Source: an uncultured beta proteobacterium
GTDB lineage: Bacteria > Pseudomonadota > Gammaproteobacteria > Burkholderiales > Burkholderiaceae
Assembly: GCA_903935355.1 (NCBI GenBank)
Contig: CAIZRK010000044.1
Span: 1 to 60,183 of the forward strand
Direction: 5' to 3'
DNA length: 60,183 nt
Shown here in pieces: positions 52,908 to 60,183 of this stretch (position 1 is the first letter of the stretch; the number at the start of each line of letters is the position of its first letter). The position numbers and the translations under genes are program-made. Below the pieces are notes generated by a model. It saw only the letters and a list, made by a program, of their open reading frames with translations, searched no databases and was not told the origin of the DNA.

Positions 52908-54965
52908 ATGAAGCAGAAAAAAATGGAGTATGCCGTAAGTGTTGTATTGGCATACGGATGTTCATTATCGTTTGGAGCATCTGCTCAGGATCTTGACTTA
53001 CCGAGAATTGATATTGTTGGGCGCGAGGATAATGCGCGTTCAAAAATACCAGGAACAATTGATGTAATTAATCAGCAGCAACTAGATATTTTGCAACCCT
53101 TATCTCTTCAAGATGCTTTGAAGACAGTGCCAGGGGTAAATGTGCGAGGTGATGAGGGCGGTCTAGGATCTATTCCCAATATTGGGATTCGTGGTTTAAA
53201 TCCTAGTCGCAGTCAAAAGGTTTTACTCTTGGAGGACGGCGCACCCATTCATCCGAGTTTATTTATCTCCAATGCATCCTATTACAGTCCTCCAGTTGAT
53301 CGCATGAGTGGCATTGAGGTTTTAAAGGGCGCCTCAGGTTTGCAGTATGGTCCCTCTAATATTGGCGGAGTGGTGAATTACCTAACGAAAACTCCGCAAG
53401 AAGGTTTTAGGATCTCGAGTAAAGCTGGTAATTATGGCTATCAATTAGCTCAAATTGAGGCCGGCGGTAAGTCAGAGACTAATGGTGCAATCGCAGGCAT
53501 CAATATTATTGAATCGACCTCCAATGGCTATCAGGGTAATGGGTACAAAATGTATGACATCTTATTTAAAGGCGGGATAGCTATTAATCAAGATCAGTGG
53601 CTTAGTCTTAAATACACCCATTATGATAATAATATCAATACCTCATATGTTGGTTTACGACCAAGTCAATATAACAATAAATTTTCCTCGAATCCCGCAC
53701 CTAATGATTATTTCACTACCCAGAGAAATGCAGTAGATATTAACCATGCTTGGGATATTAGTGCCGACACTAAACTCAATACTTTGGTCTATTGGAGTAA
53801 GTTGGGGCGAGATTATTGGCGCCAAGGAATCTCCACACGCAATGCTGATGAGACAATCTTCAAGCCATGCAATGCTAACGAGGATTGCATGTTTGGACGC
53901 AATCGTGAATTTCAAATGCTTGGACTTGATACTCGTCTATCACATGGATATAACGCTTTAGGTATTAAAAATGAGCTTGAGTTTGGTATGCGCTTACACA
54001 CTGAGAGCCAAATAAATCAAATGGTAGCGTCTAAAAGCTTTGCGAAGTCAGGAAGAGTTGCAAGTCATGAAACTAATAAAGCCAATTCAATAGCAATGTA
54101 TGCACAAAATCGCTTTTTAATTACAAAAGAATTTGCAGTCATTCCTGGGGTACGGGTAGAAAGTTACAACCAGACCCGTAATAATGTTTTAACAGAATCT
54201 TCGGGAAGCGCTAAGAATTTAGAAACTGTCCCGCAGATTGGTGCGACGTGGCAACTACTACCTGAATTGCAATTTTACTCCAGTATATATAAGGGTTTTG
54301 CACCTGCGCAGCTCGCAACCGCTATTAGCGAGAAAGGAGTGGACCAGCAGCTAGATCCCGAACGATCTACCAATATGGAATTTGGATTGAGGGGGGATAA
54401 TTTTGGGTTTACTTACGATGCTGCAGTTTTTAGCATGAACTTTAGCAATCAAATTGTTAACCAAAGTCTAGCTGCAGGCATTACTAAGGCAAATGGTGGT
54501 AAGAGTTTGCATCAAGGGGCTGAAATAGCTTTAGGCTATCAATTAGGTCTCGGCTGGAGTATCAATGGCAATGCTACATATATCCCAGTGGCTAAATTCG
54601 TTGGAAGTTCATCCATGGGTAATGATGGTAAGCGGATTCCATATACGCCTGATCTTATTTCTAACTTTGGTGTGAACTACCAAAAAAATGGCTTTAATTC
54701 TTTGGTGAGTATGAACTACATTTCTTCCCAATATGCAGATTCAGCGAATACTGTAAGCCCCAACACAATTGGCACTCTAGGTGAAATACCATCGATCACT
54801 ACTGTGAATTGGAGTGCAAACTATGCAATCAATCAAGATTGGAAGATATTTGGGGTGATTAACAATCTCTTTAATAAACGATATATTTCTAGTAGGAGTC
54901 CAGATGGTATCTTTGCTGGTGCGCCCTTAAATTTTCAGGTAGGAATGAGTTACCAATTTTTTTAA
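52908..54965 (+). CDS. TonB-dependent outer-membrane receptor (FecA-like)
   Basis: A 685-residue beta-barrel receptor. The signal peptide ends in GASAQ, a short TonB-box-like LPRIDIVG follows, and the plug domain has DALKTVPGVNVRGDEGG, IRGLNPSRSQKVLLLEDG and GASGLQYGPSNIGGVVNY. The barrel ends in SYQFF with terminal Phe. The plug style is that of the FecA/siderophore group. The FRAP and NPNL motifs of haem receptors are not present; YKGFAPAQ stands at the corresponding place. GGAG seven bases upstream supports the ATG. Iron control through the upstream Fur box is likely. Confidence 0.9.
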   Translation: MKQKKMEYAVSVVLAYGCSLSFGASAQDLDLPRIDIVGREDNARSKIPGTIDVINQQQLDILQPLSLQDALKTVPGVNVRGDEGGLGSIPNIGIRGLNPSRSQKVLLLEDGAPIHPSLFISNASYYSPPVDRMSGIEVLKGASGLQYGPSNIGGVVNYLTKTPQEGFRISSKAGNYGYQLAQIEAGGKSETNGAIAGINIIESTSNGYQGNGYKMYDILFKGGIAINQDQWLSLKYTHYDNNINTSYVGLRPSQYNNKFSSNPAPNDYFTTQRNAVDINHAWDISADTKLNTLVYWSKLGRDYWRQGISTRNADETIFKPCNANEDCMFGRNREFQMLGLDTRLSHGYNALGIKNELEFGMRLHTESQINQMVASKSFAKSGRVASHETNKANSIAMYAQNRFLITKEFAVIPGVRVESYNQTRNNVLTESSGSAKNLETVPQIGATWQLLPELQFYSSIYKGFAPAQLATAISEKGVDQQLDPERSTNMEFGLRGDNFGFTYDAAVFSMNFSNQIVNQSLAAGITKANGGKSLHQGAEIALGYQLGLGWSINGNATYIPVAKFVGSSSMGNDGKRIPYTPDLISNFGVNYQKNGFNSLVSMNYISSQYADSANTVSPNTIGTLGEIPSITTVNWSANYAINQDWKIFGVINNLFNKRYISSRSPDGIFAGAPLNFQVGMSYQFF

Positions 54966-54980
54966 GGCTATAGTTAGTGG

Positions 54981-55021
54981 CCCAAGTGCATCACAATTAT
55001 TTGGCAAATAATTGACTTGGG
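54981..55021. terminator. Bidirectional terminator between receptor and VOC genes
   Basis: Nested inverted repeats: outer arms CCCAAGT / ACTTGGG and inner arms CAATTATTTG / CAAATAATTG, overlapping the last codons of the VOC gene. The T-rich flank is weak, so termination is probable but not certain. Confidence 0.6.
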
Positions 55022-55419
55022 TCCTCAAAAGCCTTGAACTCCAAGGCGTTTCCGGCGGGATCAAGAAAGAACATTGTTGCCTGCTCGCCAACTTCACCCT
55101 TAAAGCGGATTTGGGGCTCTATAACAAAGTGCATTTTGTTATCCTGTAAACGCTTAGCTAGGGTATTCCAGTCACTCATTGTTAAAACTACCCCAAAATG
55201 TTTGACAGGGACTTGATGTCCATCTACCTCATTTGAGGTAGTGTGACCACATTCTTCTGGTGCCAAATGAGCTACGAGTTGATGCCCAAAGAAATCAAAG
55301 TCAATCCACTCACTAGAGCTGCGACCTTCAGGGCAACCTAAAGTGGTTCCGTAAAAGTTTCTAGCTGCATCTAGGTCATTCACAGGGAAGGCGAGATGAA
55401 ATGGTTGAATCGTCGACAT
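54997..55419 (-). CDS. VOC family protein (glyoxalase/extradiol dioxygenase-like)
   Basis: A protein of about 140 residues with the paired beta-alpha-beta-beta-beta units of the VOC superfamily, beginning with [26 protein letters not shown]. Candidate metal ligands are His of FHLAF, His of VKHFGVVL and Glu of ALEFKAF. The ATG at 55419 is chosen because AAGG lies six bases upstream; an earlier ATG at 55425 touches that site. Its substrate is unknown. Confidence 0.85.
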   Translation of the reverse strand: MSTIQPFHLAFPVNDLDAARNFYGTTLGCPEGRSSSEWIDFDFFGHQLVAHLAPEECGHTTSNEVDGHQVPVKHFGVVLTMSDWNTLAKRLQDNKMHFVIEPQIRFKGEVGEQATMFFLDPAGNALEFKAFEDPSQLFAK

Positions 55420-55425
55420 GAGCAT

Positions 55426-55652
55426 CCTTAAAGGTCATTAAATTAGGGATTTAGCTGTGTAGCAATAAATATGAGTAAAGTTTAGTATATTTAGCAAATA
55501 CGCATAATAATCTGGAAAAAAGACATCGATGTTCGATTTTCAATTGAGCAAACTGCTGAAATGCTGGTTACAAAAACGAGGTTTTAGTTAGGCAGACACC
55601 CATCTTTACCTCTGAATAAAGCCAATGCCGTTAAGTTTAAGAATAAAAATCC
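55426..55652. other. Intergenic region between VOC and IlvD/Edd genes
   Basis: This 227-bp AT-rich gap is the longest in the window. It must hold divergent promoters, but I see no convincing hexamer pair, RNA gene or strong hairpin. A 20-codon frame at 55529-55591 has no ribosome site. Confidence 0.5.
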
Positions 55653-57401
55653 ATGACCAGTAATGTAGACAAAAAAAATAAGCAAGTGGCGTCAAGCGGA
55701 TTGCGTAAAGGCTTAACTAGTTATGGCGATAAGGGATTCTCTTTATTTTTGCGTAAGGCTTTTATCAAAGGTGCTGGCTACACCAATAGCGCATTAGATC
55801 GTCCCGTGATTGGCATTATTAATACTGGCAGTGCTTACAACCCTTGTCATGGCAATATGCCGCAATTAATCGAGGCTGTGAAGCGTGGCGTGATGTTGGC
55901 AGGTGGACTACCAATGGACTTTCCAACCATCTCCATACATGAAAGCTTTGCTGCGCCTACTAGCATGTATTTGCGTAATTTGATGTCTATGGATACTGAG
56001 GAAATGTTGCGTGCTCAACCAATGGATGCAGTGGTCATGATTGGGGGGTGCGACAAAACTGTTCCAGCCCAATTGATGGGTGCTGCTTCTGCAGGCATGC
56101 CAGCAATACAGTTAATTACTGGTTCTATGCTCACTGGCTCACATCGTAGTGTGCGAGTGGGGGCTTGTACGGATTGTCGTCGCTATTGGGGGCAGTTCCG
56201 TGCTGGTGAGATTGATGAGATAGAAAAGGATGAGGTGAATGATCAGCTCGTTGCCAGTGTGGGCACCTGTTCAGTCATGGGTACAGCTAGTACGATGGCC
56301 TGTATCGCAGAGGCTTTAGGCATGACTGTGCCTGGTGGTGCCAGTCCTCCAGCAGTGACTGCAGATCGTATCCGGATTGCAGAGGAGACTGGAGCCAGAG
56401 CCGTGCAAATGGCTAAAGATGGCTTAACGATTAATCAGGTTTTAACGGCGGACGCCTTTGAGAATGCCATGCGTGTTTTATTGGCGATTGGCGGGTCTAC
56501 CAATGGCATTGTGCACTTAGCTGCCATTGCTGGTCGCATGGGTCTTGAAATTGATTTACAGGCGCTAGACAAAATGGGTAATGAAACCCCTGTTTTAGTG
56601 GACTTAAAGCCATCGGGTGATCATTACATGGAGAATTTCCATGACGCTGGCGGAATGACTACCCTTCTTAGGGAGCTTAAACCCTTACTGAAGTTAGATG
56701 CTATGACGGTAACTGGCCGCACTTTAGGGCAAGAGATTGATGCGGCTCCACCTAGCTTTAAGCAAGATGTTGTGCGCAAATTAGATCAGCCAATTTATCC
56801 GTGGGGAAGTATTGCAGTATTGTTTGGCAATTTAGCGCCCGGTGGCGCCATCATTAAGCAGTCTGCTGCCAATGAAAATTTAATGGAACATGAAGGTCGT
56901 GCCGTAGTTTTTGAAAATGTACAAGATCTTGCAACGCGCATTGATAGCGAAGATCTAGATGTGACTGCCAATGATATTTTAGTTTTAAAGAATATTGGGC
57001 CAAAGGGTGCGCCTGGAATGCCTGAGGCTGGCTATATCCCCATCCCTATCAAACTGGCACGTGCTGGCGTCAAAGATATCGTACGGGTCTCTGATGGGCG
57101 CATGAGTGGCACTGCTTTTGGTACGATTGTTCTTCATGTCACTCCTGAGTCGGCAATTGGTGGTCCTTTGGCCCATGTACGCAATGGAGATCGGATTCGT
57201 TTAAGTGTGAAAAGTCGAGAGATTAGCCTACTTATTTCTGATGAAGAGTTAGTTAAGCGGGCACAAGAAAATCCGATTATTGAGCCTACTGCAGAACGTG
57301 GTTATTTGAAGTTATTTTTGGATGCTGTGACGCAGGCTGATAAGGGGGTTGATTTTGACTTCCTGAGAGCGGCAAAGATGGTTGGTAAAACACCAAAATA
57401 A
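55653..57401 (+). CDS. IlvD/Edd family dehydratase
   Basis: A 582-residue Fe-S dehydratase of the dihydroxyacid/sugar-acid dehydratase family. Cluster cysteines are in NPCHGNMP, GGCDKTVPAQ and GACTDCRR. The sequence DCRRYWGQFRAGEI and the absence of the canonical IlvD N-terminal spacing resemble L-arabonate/D-xylonate-type dehydratases rather than housekeeping IlvD. It converts a sugar acid or 2,3-dihydroxy acid to the 2-keto-3-deoxy product. A large oxidoreductase gene follows after 34 bp and is probably co-transcribed. Confidence 0.88.
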   Translation: MTSNVDKKNKQVASSGLRKGLTSYGDKGFSLFLRKAFIKGAGYTNSALDRPVIGIINTGSAYNPCHGNMPQLIEAVKRGVMLAGGLPMDFPTISIHESFAAPTSMYLRNLMSMDTEEMLRAQPMDAVVMIGGCDKTVPAQLMGAASAGMPAIQLITGSMLTGSHRSVRVGACTDCRRYWGQFRAGEIDEIEKDEVNDQLVASVGTCSVMGTASTMACIAEALGMTVPGGASPPAVTADRIRIAEETGARAVQMAKDGLTINQVLTADAFENAMRVLLAIGGSTNGIVHLAAIAGRMGLEIDLQALDKMGNETPVLVDLKPSGDHYMENFHDAGGMTTLLRELKPLLKLDAMTVTGRTLGQEIDAAPPSFKQDVVRKLDQPIYPWGSIAVLFGNLAPGGAIIKQSAANENLMEHEGRAVVFENVQDLATRIDSEDLDVTANDILVLKNIGPKGAPGMPEAGYIPIPIKLARAGVKDIVRVSDGRMSGTAFGTIVLHVTPESAIGGPLAHVRNGDRIRLSVKSREISLLISDEELVKRAQENPIIEPTAERGYLKLFLDAVTQADKGVDFDFLRAAKMVGKTPK

Positions 57402-57435
57402 AATACCAATCAATTGATTTTTATATAGGCGGGGC

Positions 57436-60183
57436 ATGAGCGAAATCTCACAGTGGGTAAATCTAAGCGTTGAATTAACAAATGCATTGGGAGAGGCTGT
57501 CCATTTTGATACCGCTCATCAAGCGGTATATGCTTCAGAGGCTTCTAATTACCGACAAATCCCAATAGGGGTTGTAACCCCTAGAAATACTGAGGAGTTT
57601 ATTAAGGGCATAGAGATTTGTCATCGCAATCAAGCGCCTGTATTAATGCGTGGTGGTGGCACATCCATGAACGGACAGACAGTTAATCATGCAGTCATTT
57701 TTGACATCTCAAAATACTGCAACCATATTCTTGAATTAGATCCTGTTGCTGGTACTGCTTTGGTAGAGCCTGGGGTGATATGTGACTCTTTAAGGGATGC
57801 TGCCGAGGTATATGGGTTGACATTTGCACCTGACCCCTCTACACACAGCCGCTGCACCTTAGGCGGGATGGTGGCGAATAATTCTTGTGGTGCTCACTCA
57901 GTGATGGCGGGTAAGACCTTGGAGAACACTGAGGCTTTAGAGATTTTGACCTATGATGGCACACGTTTTTGGGTGGGCCCGACATCTGATCAAGAGTTGG
58001 AAGCAATCATTGCCGCTGGAGGGCGACAGGGTGAGATTTATCTGGCTTTGCGCAATTTACGAGATCGCTATGCAGAATTGATTCGTGCACGTTTTCCGAA
58101 TATTAAGCGCCGGGTATCTGGGTATAACTTAGATCAACTCTTGCCAGAAAATGGCTTTAACGTAGCCCGTGCATTAGTTGGCACTGAGGGTACTTGCGCG
58201 CTGACTTTATTAGCAAAAGTCAGGTTGGTAAAGAGCCCACCTCATCGGGTAGTTTTAGTATTGGGGTTTGAGGATATTTATGTTGCAGGCGATGCGGTTC
58301 CTGAATATCAACAATTTAATCCTATTGCTATTGAAGGTTTAGATTACAAAATTATTCGAGGGCTGCAGCAGCGTAACTTGGCTAAAGCTGAAATTGATTT
58401 ATTGCCTGCAGGCAATGCTTGGGTGGTGTTGGAGTTCGGTGGAGATACGATTGCTGGTGCCTATGCGCAAGCAGAAAAGGCGGAGGAGTACTTCAAAGCA
58501 AGAATTGGGGGTCCGAGGCCTTCTAGCTGGATAGTAGACGATCCGCAATTGCAAAAGCGCATTTGGTCGATTCGAGAAAACGGCGCTTCAGCTACACACC
58601 TTTCTATTGATCCAAATTCTCCTGATCCTGTCGTTGGCTGGGAAGATGCTGCAGTAGATCCTCATCGACTGGGCGATTATCTGCGGGCATTTCAGGCACT
58701 AGTCGATCGATTTGACTATGAAACCTCTTTATATGGCCACTTCGGCGATGGCTGCGTTCATGCGCGCATTACCTTTAACCTAAGAACGGTTGAGGGCGTT
58801 GCTAAATTTAGGGAATTTATTCGTGAGGCCGCCATTCTGGTCGTTGAGTTTGGTGGCTCTTTAACTGGTGAGCATGGAGACGGACAAGCGAGAGCAGAAT
58901 TTTTGCCGATTATGTTTGGCGAGGAGTTGATGGATGCCATGCGTGAGTTCAAGCGTATTTGGGATCCTCAAAACAGACTCAATCCTGGCAAGGTAATGAA
59001 CCCCTACCGCGTAGATGAAAACCTACGTATGGGGCCCGAGTACAAGGTAGTTAACATCAAGACCAAACTTAATTTCTTGAGTCAAGAAGGTAATGGATTT
59101 CAGAGAGCAGTTGAGCGCTGTGTTGGTATGGGTAAGTGCCGGAGTGAAAAGGGTGGAACCATGTGCCCGAGCTATCGCGCAACCAAAGAAGAGCGCTTTT
59201 CTACACGTGGCCGCTCCCGATTGTTTTGGGAGATGCTGCAGGGCGAAGTGATTGCTGATGGTTGGCAGAGCACCGAAGTCAAAGAGGCATTAGATACTTG
59301 CTTAGCTTGCAAAGGATGTAAAAGCGACTGCCCTGCGCACGTCGATATGGCTTCATATAAAGCAGAATTTTTATCGCACTATCATGAGAAAAACCCCAGA
59401 TCCCGTCAAGCGCTTACCATGGGCAGAATTGGTGACTGGGCGCCATTGGCAAGCCAGTTTTCATGGTTGATTAATGCAGTGATGAGCACGCCAATGCTTT
59501 CAAATATCGCGAAGTTTATTGGTGGGGTAGCACAAGAGCGTACGATGCCCAAGTTTGCGAGTCCTACTTTTAGCAAGCAATTTAAACCTGTAAAGCACTC
59601 TCAGCAAAACCAACCGAAGGTGATTTTGTGGGTGGATACTTTCTGTGAGCACTTTCATCCTGAGGTGGCTAATGCTGCTGTTGAAGTGCTCAGTCATGCG
59701 GGCTTTGAGGCAATCCTGCCTAAGACTCCATTGTGTTGTGGCCGACCTTTATATGATTTTGGTTATCTTGATCTTGCAAAACAAAAGCTTGAGAAAATTT
59801 TAGATGCAATTGGTGAGCAGATTGATGGCAAAGAAGGTGCTCCGATTGCGGTAGTGGGTTTAGAGCCTGGATGTATGTCTGTATTTAAAGATGAGTTACT
59901 GAAATTCTTTCCAGACGATCCAAGGGCAAGGTTATTGTCATCAAATACCTATCTACTCGGCGACTTCTTACATGAGCAAGGCTATGTGCCGCCGCCATTA
60001 GAGTGCGAGGTGTTAGTGCATTCACATTGCCATCAAAAGTCCTTGTTTGGCACTAAAGGCGATGTCGCTCTCTTAACTGCCCTAGGTGCTAAAGCGGACT
60101 ATATTGACAGTGGTTGCTGTGGCATGGCAGGTTCATTTGGATTTAATCCAAAACATATTGAGATTTCTAAAGCAGTTGGCGAA
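57436..60183 (+). CDS. FAD-binding and Fe-S oxidoreductase (D-2-hydroxyacid dehydrogenase type), 3' truncated by the window
   Basis: At least 916 residues, reaching the window end without a stop. The N-terminal FAD domain has RGGGTSMNGQTVNH (about 72-85), then the FAD-oxidase C domain with YGHFGDGCVHARI and GEHGDGQARAEF. Iron-sulfur motifs follow (CVGMGKC..GGTMCPSY and CLACKGCKSDCPAHVD), then CCG domains (LCCGRPLYDFG, HSHCHQKSLFG, GCCGMAGSFG). This order matches E. coli YdiJ, a D-2-hydroxyglutarate dehydrogenase of about 1000 residues, so about 100 residues are missing. It likely oxidises a D-2-hydroxy acid and passes electrons to the respiratory chain. It is coupled to the IlvD/Edd gene. Confidence 0.92.
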   Translation, partial: MSEISQWVNLSVELTNALGEAVHFDTAHQAVYASEASNYRQIPIGVVTPRNTEEFIKGIEICHRNQAPVLMRGGGTSMNGQTVNHAVIFDISKYCNHILELDPVAGTALVEPGVICDSLRDAAEVYGLTFAPDPSTHSRCTLGGMVANNSCGAHSVMAGKTLENTEALEILTYDGTRFWVGPTSDQELEAIIAAGGRQGEIYLALRNLRDRYAELIRARFPNIKRRVSGYNLDQLLPENGFNVARALVGTEGTCALTLLAKVRLVKSPPHRVVLVLGFEDIYVAGDAVPEYQQFNPIAIEGLDYKIIRGLQQRNLAKAEIDLLPAGNAWVVLEFGGDTIAGAYAQAEKAEEYFKARIGGPRPSSWIVDDPQLQKRIWSIRENGASATHLSIDPNSPDPVVGWEDAAVDPHRLGDYLRAFQALVDRFDYETSLYGHFGDGCVHARITFNLRTVEGVAKFREFIREAAILVVEFGGSLTGEHGDGQARAEFLPIMFGEELMDAMREFKRIWDPQNRLNPGKVMNPYRVDENLRMGPEYKVVNIKTKLNFLSQEGNGFQRAVERCVGMGKCRSEKGGTMCPSYRATKEERFSTRGRSRLFWEMLQGEVIADGWQSTEVKEALDTCLACKGCKSDCPAHVDMASYKAEFLSHYHEKNPRSRQALTMGRIGDWAPLASQFSWLINAVMSTPMLSNIAKFIGGVAQERTMPKFASPTFSKQFKPVKHSQQNQPKVILWVDTFCEHFHPEVANAAVEVLSHAGFEAILPKTPLCCGRPLYDFGYLDLAKQKLEKILDAIGEQIDGKEGAPIAVVGLEPGCMSVFKDELLKFFPDDPRARLLSSNTYLLGDFLHEQGYVPPPLECEVLVHSHCHQKSLFGTKGDVALLTALGAKADYIDSGCCGMAGSFGFNPKHIEISKAVGE

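Noticed and set aside
52588..53058. 156-codon frame antisense to hemP and the receptor start
   Set aside because: Would contradict hemP, the receptor ribosome site and its signal peptide, all of which are convincing on the plus strand.
55529..55591. 20-codon frame before the IlvD/Edd gene that could be a leader peptide
   Set aside because: No ribosome-binding site, and no run of regulatory codons or attenuator hairpin beside it.

Overview
The window looks like chromosomal DNA from a freshwater betaproteobacterium of the Polynucleobacter type (Burkholderiales). Coding is dense, base composition is moderately AT-rich, intergenic gaps are short, and cytochrome c maturation, cbb3 oxidase and small transport or catabolic cassettes lie close together. 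This assignment rests on gene content and protein style, not on an rRNA or marker search. I found no rRNA, tRNA, CRISPR array, insertion sequence or prophage. No stretch longer than about 300 bases lacks a gene; the longest gap is 55426-55652.

Region 1 (1-10090): a spermidine-synthase-like methyltransferase, an exported amidohydrolase, a histone-deacetylase-like amidohydrolase coupled to a DUF2237 gene, and an SDR divergent from a DCC thioredoxin-like / chalcone-isomerase-like / DUF3833 lipoprotein operon. Then come lipoprotein Cu,Zn-SOD, DUF2452, a quinone oxidoreductase with a clear terminator, an exported Ntn-hydrolase (choloylglycine hydrolase family) and a small exported protein.

Region 2 (10138-17074): a complete ccmABCDEFGHI operon with overlapping genes, for haem delivery to periplasmic c-type cytochromes. 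Its products are needed by the cytochromes of region 4.

Region 3 (17090-21359): an SDR, an orphan membrane-anchored TAXI binding protein, a 2-oxoglutarate/Fe(II) dioxygenase and an MFS transporter.

Region 4 (21389-30931): the microaerobic respiration block. It holds ccoI-ccoS, then a perfect FNR box in front of ccoNOQPGH plus a small membrane gene, then an Fe-S FNR regulator and a divergent SafE-like membrane gene sharing a second perfect FNR box.

Region 5 (30940-35071): SulP transporter, DUF2177 membrane protein, universal stress protein and M23 peptidase.

Region 6 (35142-42342): a sugar-acid or hydroxy-acid utilisation cassette. It contains an enolase-superfamily enzyme with the full mandelate-racemase residue set, a fused TRAP permease, a TAXI binding protein, a DapA-family aldolase/dehydratase, a D-2-hydroxyacid dehydrogenase and a 3-hydroxyacyl-CoA dehydrogenase-like enzyme. 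Palindromic operator candidates are present, but no regulator gene.

Region 7 (42390-51921): cytochrome b561, cytochrome c', an M50 protease, two very small unannotated-type genes, a LigB dioxygenase, CrcB, a split ChrA pair, a second D-2-hydroxyacid dehydrogenase, an ABM protein, TrhO, a Bug binding protein, a CMD protein and a methyltransferase.

Region 8 (51991-60183): an apparently Fur-controlled tonB-like/hemP/TonB-dependent receptor cassette, a VOC protein, an IlvD/Edd dehydratase and a large FAD/Fe-S oxidoreductase cut by the window end.

Most of the window is recognisable housekeeping or accessory metabolism. The least explained items are the hemP/receptor mismatch, the orphan TAXI protein, the unassigned sugar-acid cassette with its palindromes, and the 55- and 45-residue genes at 44302-44651.
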